Source of the DNA: a virus
Length of the DNA stretch: 20,107 bases
IMG/VR virus record: IMGVR_UViG_3300011129_000029
Span: 1 to 20,107 of that record
Reading direction: 5' to 3' (one strand)
Part shown: one piece after another, positions 1 to 5,982 of the stretch
Numbering within the stretch: position 1 is the first letter of the stretch
Layout: each line of letters opens with the position of its first letter
The notes under the pieces: generated by a model
What the model was told of the DNA's origin: nothing
Databases searched by the model: none
Seen by the model: only the letters and a program-made list of their open reading frames with translations
Translations under genes and position numbers: made by a program

Positions 1-1
1 A

Positions 2-157
2 CCAGGTACAGGAGCTAACAGAGGAGCTGTTGGTTCACTAGGTACTTCTAGTGGTATAGGAACTGCTGGAACATCTCAAGCAGGACTAGTTGGCTCAGTT
101 AACACAGAAATACAAAATGATGATGTAGTACTTCCATATATGAAAGGAAATGTATAA
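2..157 (+). CDS. 3' end of a small protein, first copy of a tandem pair (partial)
   Basis: An open frame enters from the left edge (codons begin at base 2) and stops at TAA 155-157. Only the last 51 residues are present, rich in Gly, Ser and Thr and ending in DDVVLPYMKGNV. The last 49 residues match the end of the next gene at 43 of 49 positions, so the two are tandem paralogues. The stop overlaps the next ATG as TAATG, and the codons for the terminal MKGN supply an AAAGGA-type ribosome binding site for the next gene. I do not recognise the function. The Gly/Ser-rich, small, late-region character suggests a virion-associated protein, but that is inference. Confidence 0.75.
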   Translation, partial: PGTGANRGAVGSLGTSSGIGTAGTSQAGLVGSVNTEIQNDDVVLPYMKGNV

Positions 158-474
158 TGGCTACATATAGTATGATTTTTGGAGGACCTGATTTAAAAGC
201 TACACCAGGTGATATAATAACAGGAAGTAAACCAAGTAAAAGAGTTTATCCTTCAGATATAATACTTGGAGCATCAGGTCCTGGTACTAAGACAACTTCA
301 GTAGAAAAAGAAGCAAAACAGAATACAGGTGCTAATCGTGGCGCTGTAGGTAGTTTAGGTACGTCTTCAGGTATAGGTACTGCAGGTAGTGCCCAAGCTG
401 GTTTAATTGGCTCAGTTAATACTGAGGTACAAAATGATGATGTATTATTACCATACATGAAGGGGAATATATAA
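157..474 (+). CDS. Small protein of unknown function, second copy of the tandem pair
   Basis: This 105-residue protein starts at an ATG overlapping the previous stop (TAATG). The N-terminal half carries a short internal repeat, PGDIITG at residues 17-23 and PSDIILG at 32-38. Residues 57-105 are the conserved Gly/Ser-rich block shared with the upstream copy. There is no signal peptide, membrane segment or catalytic motif. Many aligned codons differ synonymously between the copies, including a Ser TCA/AGT exchange and an Arg AGA/CGT exchange, so the duplication is not recent and the protein sequence appears to be under selection. It lies before the fibre region and overlaps the next gene by TAATG. 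The Gly/Ser block loosely recalls the region after the coiled coil in the gp14-like protein at 18392-19042, but that likeness is weak. Function is unknown. Confidence 0.8.
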   Translation: MATYSMIFGGPDLKATPGDIITGSKPSKRVYPSDIILGASGPGTKTTSVEKEAKQNTGANRGAVGSLGTSSGIGTAGSAQAGLIGSVNTEVQNDDVLLPYMKGNI

Positions 475-917
475 TGGTCGCACCAGTAATAGTAGCAGCA
501 GGAATAGCAGCAAGGTATGGAGCTAAAAAGCTCATGAAACATTTAACTAAACAAGCTATTAAAAAATCAAAAGGTAAAGCTGCAATTAACAAAGCACAGA
601 AGACTAAGAAAAATATAGAGACTAGGAATAATATGGATGTAGATAAAGCCTCTTGGAAAAAAGTATATAGAGGAGCTAGAGAAATAGATGGTTCTTATAC
701 TGACCCAGCAAATGCTATTCTAAGAACTAAAGGTAAAGTAAATATAGGGTCACGACCTATTGGTAAAAATCCTACTAAAAGAATTAATAGAAAATATGGT
801 GACCCTGAACTTAATGTTAAAGGTAATCAAGTTATGAGTAAAGCATATAAAGCACATTCTAAATATAGTCCAGATAATCATGATTTTCCAAAAATCGGGT
901 ATGAAAAAGCTTGTTAA
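474..917 (+). CDS. Basic protein of unknown function with hydrophobic N-terminus
   Basis: A 147-residue protein begins at ATG 474, overlapping the previous stop (TAATG), with AAGGGG about 8 bases upstream as binding site. The first 15 residues (VAPVIVAAGIAARYGAK) are hydrophobic and could be a short amphipathic or membrane-seeking segment. The rest is strongly basic and rich in Lys, Arg and Asn, with no family motif I recognise. The last residues (GYEKAC) look unlike a natural end, and a different frame continues at once as MKKLVKNGYSLKDMEF. A +1 shift near 896-901 would give a more natural C-terminus of about 22 further residues. It could be a DNA-associated or virion protein; this is a guess from charge and location. 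Confidence 0.7.
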   Translation: MVAPVIVAAGIAARYGAKKLMKHLTKQAIKKSKGKAAINKAQKTKKNIETRNNMDVDKASWKKVYRGAREIDGSYTDPANAILRTKGKVNIGSRPIGKNPTKRINRKYGDPELNVKGNQVMSKAYKAHSKYSPDNHDFPKIGYEKAC

Positions 918-951
918 AAATGGTTATTCTTTAAAAGATATGGAATTTTAA
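901..951 (+). other. Possible +1-frame continuation of the upstream gene, or a 16-codon mini-ORF
   Basis: ATG 901 opens a 16-codon frame ending at TAA 949-951, overlapping the last six codons of the gene at 474-917 in the +1 frame. Its product reads like the tail of a longer helical protein. It may be the true C-terminus of the upstream gene reached after a frameshift (natural or from assembly), a coupled mini-gene, or chance. No classic slippery heptamer is obvious at the junction. Confidence 0.25.
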
Positions 952-961
952 AAAAAAAATA

Positions 962-1213
962 ATGCCCTATCAAACTAAAGGTAAAAGAGATTACAAGAAA
1001 GAACTTAACTGGGAAAAGAAAAAGAAACCAGGTAGAGTAAAAGATAGAGCTTCACGCAATGCAGCTAGAAAGAAAGCTGGTCTTAAGAAGGGAGACCCTC
1101 GTCAAGTAGACCATAAGGATAATAACCCTAGAAACAATACTAAAAAGAATCTGCGCAAGGTTGCAGCTAAGACTAATCTAAAGAAAGAATCAAAGAGGAA
1201 AAAACGTGGCTAA
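962..1213 (+). CDS. Mini HNH-type endonuclease-like protein
   Basis: This 83-residue, very basic protein carries an HNH_3-like core at residues 49-64: VDHKDNNPRNN followed by NL. Asp50-His51 match the metal/catalytic DH pair, Asn58-Asn59 and Asn63-Leu64 match the conserved NN...NL of the family, and Asn72 may stand in the third HNH position. No zinc knuckle or target-recognition domain is visible, so this is close to a bare nuclease core or a truncated homing-type enzyme. Known HNH proteins nick or cut DNA; in phages they act as homing nucleases or assist packaging. It is not next to the terminase here. The start has no clear Shine-Dalgarno sequence and follows an A10 run. It overlaps the next gene by 8 bases. 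Activity is unproven; a basic DNA-binding relative is an alternative. Confidence 0.65.
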   Translation: MPYQTKGKRDYKKELNWEKKKKPGRVKDRASRNAARKKAGLKKGDPRQVDHKDNNPRNNTKKNLRKVAAKTNLKKESKRKKRG

Positions 1214-1553
1214 AATAGACCTACCTACCATATCATCTGGTTATGCTAGTAATACAACATTTAATACTACATTTACCACAATAGAAAACGAGTTCCAACA
1301 AAAAGTATTATATCGAGATAATCCTACTGGTGAACCTAACTCCATGCAGAATGACCTCGACTTGAATAGTAATGACATCAACAATGTTAAAGATATAACA
1401 ATGACTGGTGATTTTACTGTAGACGGGGTAGATTATTTAACATCAATGCAAACCCTATATGACAATTACCTAGCTTTAATTGATAGGGTAACAATTAGTA
1501 CAGATTCTCCTTCTGGTGGTTCAGATGGTGATATCTGGTTTAAAGTAACTTAA
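1206..1553 (+). CDS. Tail fibre or fibre-collar protein (short)
   Basis: The 115-residue protein starts at GTG 1206 (product MAKIDLPTISSGYAS...), chosen because AGAGG lies about 7 bases upstream and the MAKID start suits the family. The N-terminal part, with INxxF/ENEFQ-type helix followed by VLYRDNPTGEPN and LNSNDINNVKDI, is a pattern I know from N-terminal regions of marine podophage tail fibres, where it helps attach the fibre to the tail. The segment DLNSNDINNVKDITMTG looks like the start of a beta-helical fibre shaft, and the end DGDIWFKV is a common fibre/adaptor ending. In larger fibres this region continues into a long shaft; here it stops at residue 115 and other short fibre genes follow, so it may be an anchor for separately encoded fibre parts. 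Confidence 0.65.
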   Translation: MAKIDLPTISSGYASNTTFNTTFTTIENEFQQKVLYRDNPTGEPNSMQNDLDLNSNDINNVKDITMTGDFTVDGVDYLTSMQTLYDNYLALIDRVTISTDSPSGGSDGDIWFKVT

Positions 1554-1566
1554 GGAGAAATAATAA

Positions 1567-1959
1567 ATGGCAGCTTTATCGGATTATGCAGAAAAGCTAT
1601 TACTAGACTACTCGATGACAACAGGTTCTGTTACTCGTCCTACAGCTTGGTATGTAGCATTATATACAGTAGCACCTAGTGATTCAGGTGGTGGTACAGA
1701 AGTTTCAGGTGGTGGATATGCTAGAAAGACAGTAGCATTTGCAGCAGCAACTTCAGGAGCAGGAACTACATCTAACTCAGGTGATGTATCATGGACAGCT
1801 TCAGGAGCTGCTTTTGGTACTGTAGTAGCTATTGGTATTCATGATGCATCATCAGGTGGAAACTTGTTATGGCATGGTAACATGACAGCATCTAAAACAA
1901 TTGCTGATGGTGATACATTAGAATTTTCAGCTGGTAATATCGACTTAACCTTAGCTTAA
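1567..1959 (+). CDS. Tail fibre-associated or structural beta-sandwich protein
   Basis: A 130-residue protein with a good binding site (TAAGGAGAA, 8 bases before ATG). After an N-terminal helix (LSDYAEKLLLDY) come the motifs WYVALYTVAP, GGGYARKTVAF and GDVSWTASG, then a Gly/Ser/Thr-rich beta region. I recognise this pattern as a small, widespread phage structural or tail-associated protein; I cannot attach a precise family number. No transmembrane segment. It lies between the presumed fibre anchor and the repeat protein at 1969, which supports a role in the host-recognition apparatus. It could be a small receptor-binding or fibre-tip component. Confidence 0.55.
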   Translation: MAALSDYAEKLLLDYSMTTGSVTRPTAWYVALYTVAPSDSGGGTEVSGGGYARKTVAFAAATSGAGTTSNSGDVSWTASGAAFGTVVAIGIHDASSGGNLLWHGNMTASKTIADGDTLEFSAGNIDLTLA

Positions 1960-1968
1960 GGATACACC

Positions 1969-2784
1969 ATGGCTGACGGTTTTCGAGTCCTTGAAAATGG
2001 CGACAGCAGGATTACGGAAGCCAGTGTATTTCGTATAACGGAACGATTTACATTAGGTGAAGCTACTCTTGCAGGAACTGGTACGTTAAGTGCAAGTCCA
2101 ACTGTATCATTTATAGTTAGCTCTGCTTTAACAGGTACAGGCACACTAGCTGCAGTAGGGATAAGAATACATAATGCAGAGTCTGGATTAACTGGTACAG
2201 GTACTATAAGTGCAGATGGTGATTTAAAAGCATTAGGATTATCAGACCTAGCAGGCAGTGGTAGTATGACTGCTTTAGGTAGAAAAGTATTTTTTGGTGA
2301 AGGTGATTTAACTGGTACAGCTACAATAAGTGTAGTACCATCACATACACAAGTAGCTCTTGCAGATTTACAAGCAGTAGGTAGTAAATTATCTGTAGGT
2401 GAAAGAACACAGTTTGGTCATGCTAATTTTACAAGTACAGGTACTGCATCATTTTTGCAAACCTTTACTGCTAAGCCACTAGCAGATTTAACTAGTACTG
2501 GCACTATATCAGCAGAAGGTGTAGTTAAACAAATAGCTTTTGCAGACTTTACAAGTACTGGAACATTAAGTGCTTTTGCATTAAAAATTAAATTTGGATT
2601 AGCAGACTTAACTGGAACAGGTACTTTAGTTGCTGATGCATTAGAAACAGATATGTATGTTAAAGTAAGTGGTTCATGGGAAGATTCACAACCATTTGTT
2701 AAACATGAAGGTGTTTGGAAAGAACCTGTTATATATAAAAAAGTAAGTGGTGCTTGGAAAAAAGTTTATAGGAAGGGCACTTAA
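1969..2784 (+). CDS. Repeat-containing tail fibre/tip protein
   Basis: The 271-residue protein has three parts. Residues 1-32 carry two RITE motifs (SRITEAS and FRITERF). Residues 33-228 form ten units of exactly 20 residues with the consensus DLTGTGTLSA at the start of each unit (variants include LAGSGSM and FTSTGT). Residues 229-271 carry three copies of a YVK-x-SGSW-like motif (YVKVSGSW, FVKHEGVW, YKKVSGAW). Tandem Thr/Gly beta-strand units are typical of elongated fibre shafts, and the Tyr/Val-Lys...Trp repeats are common at the ends of phage tail and tip proteins. It has a short relative immediately downstream. Codons 1-26 are richer in GC (about 47% by hand count, 1969-2046) than most of the window. 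A receptor-binding role is inferred. Confidence 0.75.
   Translation: MADGFRVLENGDSRITEASVFRITERFTLGEATLAGTGTLSASPTVSFIVSSALTGTGTLAAVGIRIHNAESGLTGTGTISADGDLKALGLSDLAGSGSMTALGRKVFFGEGDLTGTATISVVPSHTQVALADLQAVGSKLSVGERTQFGHANFTSTGTASFLQTFTAKPLADLTSTGTISAEGVVKQIAFADFTSTGTLSAFALKIKFGLADLTGTGTLVADALETDMYVKVSGSWEDSQPFVKHEGVWKEPVIYKKVSGAWKKVYRKGT
2065..2652 (+). repeat. Ten tandem 60-bp units encoding a 20-residue fibre repeat
   Basis: Within the gene at 1969, the residues around (D/A/G)(L/F)TGTGT(L/I)SA recur exactly every 20 residues from residue 33 to 228, that is every 60 bp. Units begin at residues 33, 53, 73, 93, 113, 133, 153, 173, 193 and 213; the last is 16 residues long. Unit 6 (DLQAVGSKLSVGE...) is the most divergent. 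Nucleotide identity between units is limited, so repeat expansion is not recent across the array. Confidence 0.85.
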
Positions 2785-2786
2785 CC

Positions 2787-3092
2787 ATGACTATACAATA
2801 TGGTGAATTTAAAAGTTATACTGATACTGATTTAATCAGAGATTTAGAAACAGGTACAGATATAAGAATCACAGAAGCTGGTGATACTAGAATTACAGGT
2901 GCTGTATTAGTAAATGCTGGTGTAAGTTCTATGACAGCAGAAGGAACTAAATCAGGTTTCTTAAATATTATGTATGTTAAATATTTAGGTGCTTGGAAAA
3001 ATAGTCAACCATATGTAAAACATTTAGGAAGTTGGAAAAAACCAACAAAAATTTATAAAAAAGTAGGAACAACTTGGACAAGGGTTAAATAA
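2787..3092 (+). CDS. Short paralogue of the upstream repeat fibre protein
   Basis: This 101-residue protein has the same three-part plan as the gene at 1969 but almost no shaft. Two RITE-type motifs (DIRITEAG and DTRITGAV) lie at about residues 25-40. They are followed by roughly one shaft unit (VNAGVSSMTAEGTKSGF) and then the same Trp-repeat end (YVKYLGAW, YVKHLGSW, YKKVGTTW). It begins 2 bases after the upstream stop. The pair therefore looks like a long and a short version of the same fibre component, made by duplication with gain or loss of repeats. It could be an alternative tip, or a leftover of recombination that still keeps an intact frame. It overlaps the next gene by TAATG. Confidence 0.7.
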   Translation: MTIQYGEFKSYTDTDLIRDLETGTDIRITEAGDTRITGAVLVNAGVSSMTAEGTKSGFLNIMYVKYLGAWKNSQPYVKHLGSWKKPTKIYKKVGTTWTRVK

Positions 3093-3535
3093 TGGCAAAT
3101 GTAAAAATATCAGGATTAACGGGAGCTTCATCAGTAGCAGACGCTAATGAGTTTGAAATTAATGAATCGGGGACTTCTAAAAAAGTTACTGGTACACAAT
3201 TAAAAACATTTGTATACTCTCCTAATGAAATAACACTAACAGGTACTGGTTCTTTAGAACTACCAACAGGTACAACAGCACAGAGACCAGGCTCAGCAGC
3301 TGCAGGTATGTTTAGATACAACTCAACTACTGGAGCATTTGAAGGTTATACATCAGCTTGGGGTTCTATTGGTGGTGGTGCTTCTGCAGGAGGTGTAATT
3401 TATGAAAATGCTCTTACAGTAACATCAGATTACACTTTAACAACAAACAAGAATGGAATGTCAGTAGGACCAGTTACACTAGGTACAGGAGTTACTGTTA
3501 CTATTCCTTCTGGACAACGATGGGTGGTATTATAA
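3092..3535 (+). CDS. Tail fibre-like protein
   Basis: A 147-residue protein. The N-terminus (VKISGLTGASSVADANEFEIN...SKKVTGTQLKTFV) is a common phage-fibre opening. The middle has LPTGTTAQRPG, MFRYNSTTGAFEGY and AWGSIGGG, a module I recognise from the shafts and tips of many marine and cyanophage fibres. The C-terminal part (TLTTNKNGMSVGPVTLGTGV then TIPSGQRWVVL) is another familiar beta-rich fibre end. It overlaps the previous stop (TAATG) and is followed after 1 base by another fibre gene. It probably forms part of a multi-gene fibre or an alternative tip; the receptor is unknown. Confidence 0.7.
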   Translation: MANVKISGLTGASSVADANEFEINESGTSKKVTGTQLKTFVYSPNEITLTGTGSLELPTGTTAQRPGSAAAGMFRYNSTTGAFEGYTSAWGSIGGGASAGGVIYENALTVTSDYTLTTNKNGMSVGPVTLGTGVTVTIPSGQRWVVL

Positions 3536-3536
3536 T

Positions 3537-4052
3537 ATGGCTACAATAATTAATGCAGATACAAGTAACGGATTAAAACTAACCTCTGATACAAGTGGAA
3601 TAATAGAATTTCAATCTGGTGGCACAACTAAAGGTGGAGTAAATGCTACAGGACTTACAGGGGATGCCTCTCAATTAACAGGAATACCAGCAGGAGCTTC
3701 TTTATCAACAGCATCTGGTTCAGCACCTAGTTACAGTGCAAGAGCATGGGTTAACTTTAATGGTACAGGTACAGTTGCTATTGGAGCTCAAGGAAATGTG
3801 AGTAGTATTACGGATAATAGCACTGGTAATTATACTGTAAACTTTAATACAGCAATGCCTGATGCTGATTATGCTGTTTCTTTACAAAACACTGCATTTA
3901 GTGCAGCAAATATTGGTGGAAATATTGTAATTGCTGGAACAGCTGCTGGTGGCGCAACTTTAAAATCTACTACACAACTTCAAATACAAACATTTGCAAA
4001 CACTACGGGTGTTTATGATTATGCTGAAATAAATTGCATAATTTTTAGATAA
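3537..4052 (+). CDS. Tail fibre protein with cyanophage-like tip domain
   Basis: The 171-residue protein opens with a beta-rich module (IINADTSNGLKLTSDTSGIIEFQ) often found near the start of short phage fibres. It then has a tip domain beginning ARAWVNFNGTGTVAI, with NVSSITDNSTGNYTVNF and MPDADYAV. I recognise this domain from cyanophage and marine phage fibres, where it is expected to trimerise and bind the host surface. No strong Shine-Dalgarno is present; the ATG lies 1 base after the upstream stop, so translation is probably coupled. The next gene (4062-4307) is a small accessory protein, making the first of three fibre/accessory pairs. Confidence 0.75.
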   Translation: MATIINADTSNGLKLTSDTSGIIEFQSGGTTKGGVNATGLTGDASQLTGIPAGASLSTASGSAPSYSARAWVNFNGTGTVAIGAQGNVSSITDNSTGNYTVNFNTAMPDADYAVSLQNTAFSAANIGGNIVIAGTAAGGATLKSTTQLQIQTFANTTGVYDYAEINCIIFR

Positions 4053-4061
4053 GGAAAAATA

Positions 4062-4307
4062 ATGGATAAAGTAATAGTATATACACAAGACAATGGAACA
4101 GTAGCTATCATAACGCCTGCCGTATCAGTAGAGCATGCACTTAAAGATGTGCCAACAGAAAAAGAATATAAAATTATAGATGTAGCAAACTTACCAACCG
4201 ACAGAACATTTAGAGATGCTTGGGTTCTTGATGGAGCTACTATAAAAATAGATGCTGAAAAACAAGCAGTAATACAAACTAACCTAGATGCAATGGAGAA
4301 TGAATAA
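4062..4307 (+). CDS. Small fibre-associated accessory protein, possible chaperone
   Basis: An 81-residue protein with a good binding site (TAAGGA). It opens MDKVIVYTQDNGTVAIITP and has DVPTEKEYKIIDVANLPTDRTFRDAW, a pattern I recognise from small genes sitting directly after fibre genes in marine phages. Such small partners often act as fibre-assembly chaperones (compare T4 gp38 or lambda Tfa in position, not in sequence), but this has not been shown for this family to my knowledge. The C-terminal third is helical. It is unrelated in sequence to the accessory genes at 4899 and 5719. It overlaps the next fibre gene by TAATG. Confidence 0.6.
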   Translation: MDKVIVYTQDNGTVAIITPAVSVEHALKDVPTEKEYKIIDVANLPTDRTFRDAWVLDGATIKIDAEKQAVIQTNLDAMENE

Positions 4308-4897
4308 TGGCTGATATAGTATTAACAGGAGACACCTCTGGAGCTATTACAGTTGCAGCACCAGCAGTAGCAGGAACAAATACACTTACACTACCTGCAA
4401 GTACAAGCACGATAGCAACAACAGCAGATGTAAACGCACTTACTACAGGTAAAATACTGCAAGTATTACAAGGAACACTTACAACAGGTTTTACAACAAC
4501 ATCTACTTCTTATGCAGATTTATTAACAGTAGCTATTACTCCATCAGCAACAGATAGTAAAGTTTATGTTAGCTTTACAACTAATGCTGGAACAAATGGA
4601 GATGTAAATCATTTATATACTTCTTTGTTTAGAGATACTACAGAAATTGGCAGTGCAACAGCTGCTGATAGTAGAACAGGAGCTCAAACTGTTACAAATA
4701 CTGGTGGTCAACAACAAATGAATTACGCAGGTGCGTTATTAGATTCTCCAAGTTCTACAAGTGCTATTACTTATGCTGTAAAAGTTAAAGTATCTACTGG
4801 TACAGGATATTGGAATAGGTCAGCAAGAGATAATAACGCTGCTGCATATGATGGTAGGACTGTAACACAAATAACAGTAATGGAGGTAGGAGCATAA
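4307..4897 (+). CDS. Tail fibre protein (cassette 2)
   Basis: The 196-residue protein starts with a well-known fibre anchor module (VLTGDTSGAITVAAPAVAG, then NTLTLPAST), followed from about residue 49 by a tip domain beginning KILQVLQG with STSYADLLTVAITPSATDSKV and ending ITVMEVGA. The tip shares its frame (K-x-LQV start, VxITPxAxDS, ITVMEV end) with the fibre at 5186-5719, although the middle has diverged strongly, as expected for host-contacting loops. The codons for the final MEVGA contain GGAGGTAGGAG, which serves as the ribosome binding site of the accessory gene at 4899. Confidence 0.75.
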   Translation: MADIVLTGDTSGAITVAAPAVAGTNTLTLPASTSTIATTADVNALTTGKILQVLQGTLTTGFTTTSTSYADLLTVAITPSATDSKVYVSFTTNAGTNGDVNHLYTSLFRDTTEIGSATAADSRTGAQTVTNTGGQQQMNYAGALLDSPSSTSAITYAVKVKVSTGTGYWNRSARDNNAAAYDGRTVTQITVMEVGA

Positions 4898-4898
4898 T

Positions 4899-5186
4899 AT
4901 GAATACTAAAGCAATATACGCATTATATCCTGATGTAGTAACAATTAGAGAACAAGAAGATGGCTCTGTATTATGTTATAACGCAAAAGATGAGCTTGTA
5001 AAAATTACTAGAACTGTTATTGATGCTTGGGTAGACCCTGAAGAATATAAATATCAAAGAGAACAAGCATATAAACCATTAGCTGAGCAACTAGATATGC
5101 AGTTTCATGATTCACAAGATAGTACTGAAACATGGCTTGACCATATAAAAGAAGTCAAAGCTAAATACCCAAAAGGAGATAAGTAA
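4899..5186 (+). CDS. Fibre accessory protein (cassette 2), possible chaperone
   Basis: A 95-residue protein. Residues 4-60 (KAIYALYPDVV ... VIDAWVDPEEYK ... YKPL) match the first part of the gene at 5719-5982. The C-terminal part (EQLDMQFHD ... W ... IKEVKAKYPK) is a motif I know from many phage tail-accessory proteins. AGGAG 6 bases before the ATG is encoded inside the end of the fibre gene, so the two are translated together. A role in fibre folding or attachment is inferred from this constant position. Its last codons (KGDK) contain the AAGGAG binding site for the next fibre gene, which it overlaps by TAATG. Confidence 0.65.
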   Translation: MNTKAIYALYPDVVTIREQEDGSVLCYNAKDELVKITRTVIDAWVDPEEYKYQREQAYKPLAEQLDMQFHDSQDSTETWLDHIKEVKAKYPKGDK

Positions 5187-5719
5187 TGTCTGTAACAATT
5201 AACGGAACTAATGGGGTTACATATAATGATGGAAGTGTTCAAGCATCTAGTTCAAAAGTTTTACAAGTAGTAACGGTACAACCAGATACAGGGTTAATTA
5301 GCTTTACATCAACCTCTTTTGCAGAAGTAGATTCTGATTTAAGAGTTACAATAACACCTAAAGCATCAGATAGTACATTAATAGTTACTTGTAATTATCT
5401 TTTTGGTGGCAATAATGGAAGTCAAATGACTGCAATGAAACTATATGATATTACAAATTCTACCAATGTTAATACTGCTGCTTTAGGTAGTAGACAACAA
5501 TGTAATACTTCAGTAAGAGATATGAGTTATGATTTAAATGATGCTATTCAAATACAAATACAAGCACAAACAACTTCTGGTTCAACTGTTGCTAGAACTT
5601 ATGGGATGTATGCAAAATTAGAATCAGCAGCAACAAGATACTTTTTTTCTAACCCTAGCGATTCAGGTGCATTAGGTTATGCAAAACCATCAATAACAGT
5701 TATGGAGGTATCAGCATAA
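5186..5719 (+). CDS. Tail fibre protein (cassette 3)
   Basis: The 177-residue protein begins with a short anchor (INGTNGVTYNDGSVQASSS), typical of phage fibre N-termini, followed by KVLQVV and a tip domain with STSFAEVDSD, VTITPKASDS and the ending SITVMEVSA. It is paralogous to the fibre at 4307-4897 in overall frame, but its N-terminal anchor is of a different type, so the two are mosaics. The terminal MEV codons again hold a GGAGG binding site (5704-5708) for the following accessory gene. Host-receptor binding is the likely job; the receptor is unknown. Confidence 0.75.
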   Translation: MSVTINGTNGVTYNDGSVQASSSKVLQVVTVQPDTGLISFTSTSFAEVDSDLRVTITPKASDSTLIVTCNYLFGGNNGSQMTAMKLYDITNSTNVNTAALGSRQQCNTSVRDMSYDLNDAIQIQIQAQTTSGSTVARTYGMYAKLESAATRYFFSNPSDSGALGYAKPSITVMEVSA

Positions 5720-5982
5720 TGAAAGCAATACATACACTATATCCTGAAGCAGTAAAAACTAAAGTTAAAAGTAATACTGAAATGTATGCTTGGGATAAAG
5801 ACGGAAAAGAAATTGAATTAGATTTAGATGCTATTAATAATTGGGTAGACCCAGAAGCATATAAAGATAAAAGACGAGCAGAATACCCTACACTACGAGA
5901 GTGTGTTCATGCAATTCTTGATGGTAATTTAGAATCTTTACAAGAAGCTAGAAACAAAATTAAGGCTAAGTATCCTAAATGA
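5719..5982 (+). CDS. Fibre accessory protein (cassette 3), possible chaperone
   Basis: An 87-residue protein whose first 58 residues (KAIHTLYPEAV ... AINNWVDPEAYKDKR ... YPTL) match those of the accessory gene at 4899-5186. The C-terminal part is different: RECVHAILDG ... LQEARNKIKAKYPK, itself a recurring ending in phage tail-accessory proteins. Both end in K-x-KYPK. The pair therefore shares an N-terminal half and has swapped C-terminal halves. It overlaps the fibre upstream (TAATG) and the membrane-protein gene downstream (ATGA). A fibre-assembly role is inferred from position. Confidence 0.65.
   Translation: MKAIHTLYPEAVKTKVKSNTEMYAWDKDGKEIELDLDAINNWVDPEAYKDKRRAEYPTLRECVHAILDGNLESLQEARNKIKAKYPK

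Noticed and set aside
246-542. Open frame of 98 codons on the - strand with Cys/Tyr-rich start
   Set aside because: Lies opposite two well-supported + strand genes; its odd composition is the reverse complement of GCA/GTA-rich codons. No binding site.
2065-2652. Regular 60-bp spacing considered as a CRISPR array
   Set aside because: Periodicity is at protein level within one open frame; units are not identical repeats with unique spacers.
1206-5982. Diversity-generating retroelement acting on the fibre genes
   Set aside because: No reverse transcriptase or template repeat is visible in the window, and no adenine-biased variable repeat pair was found.
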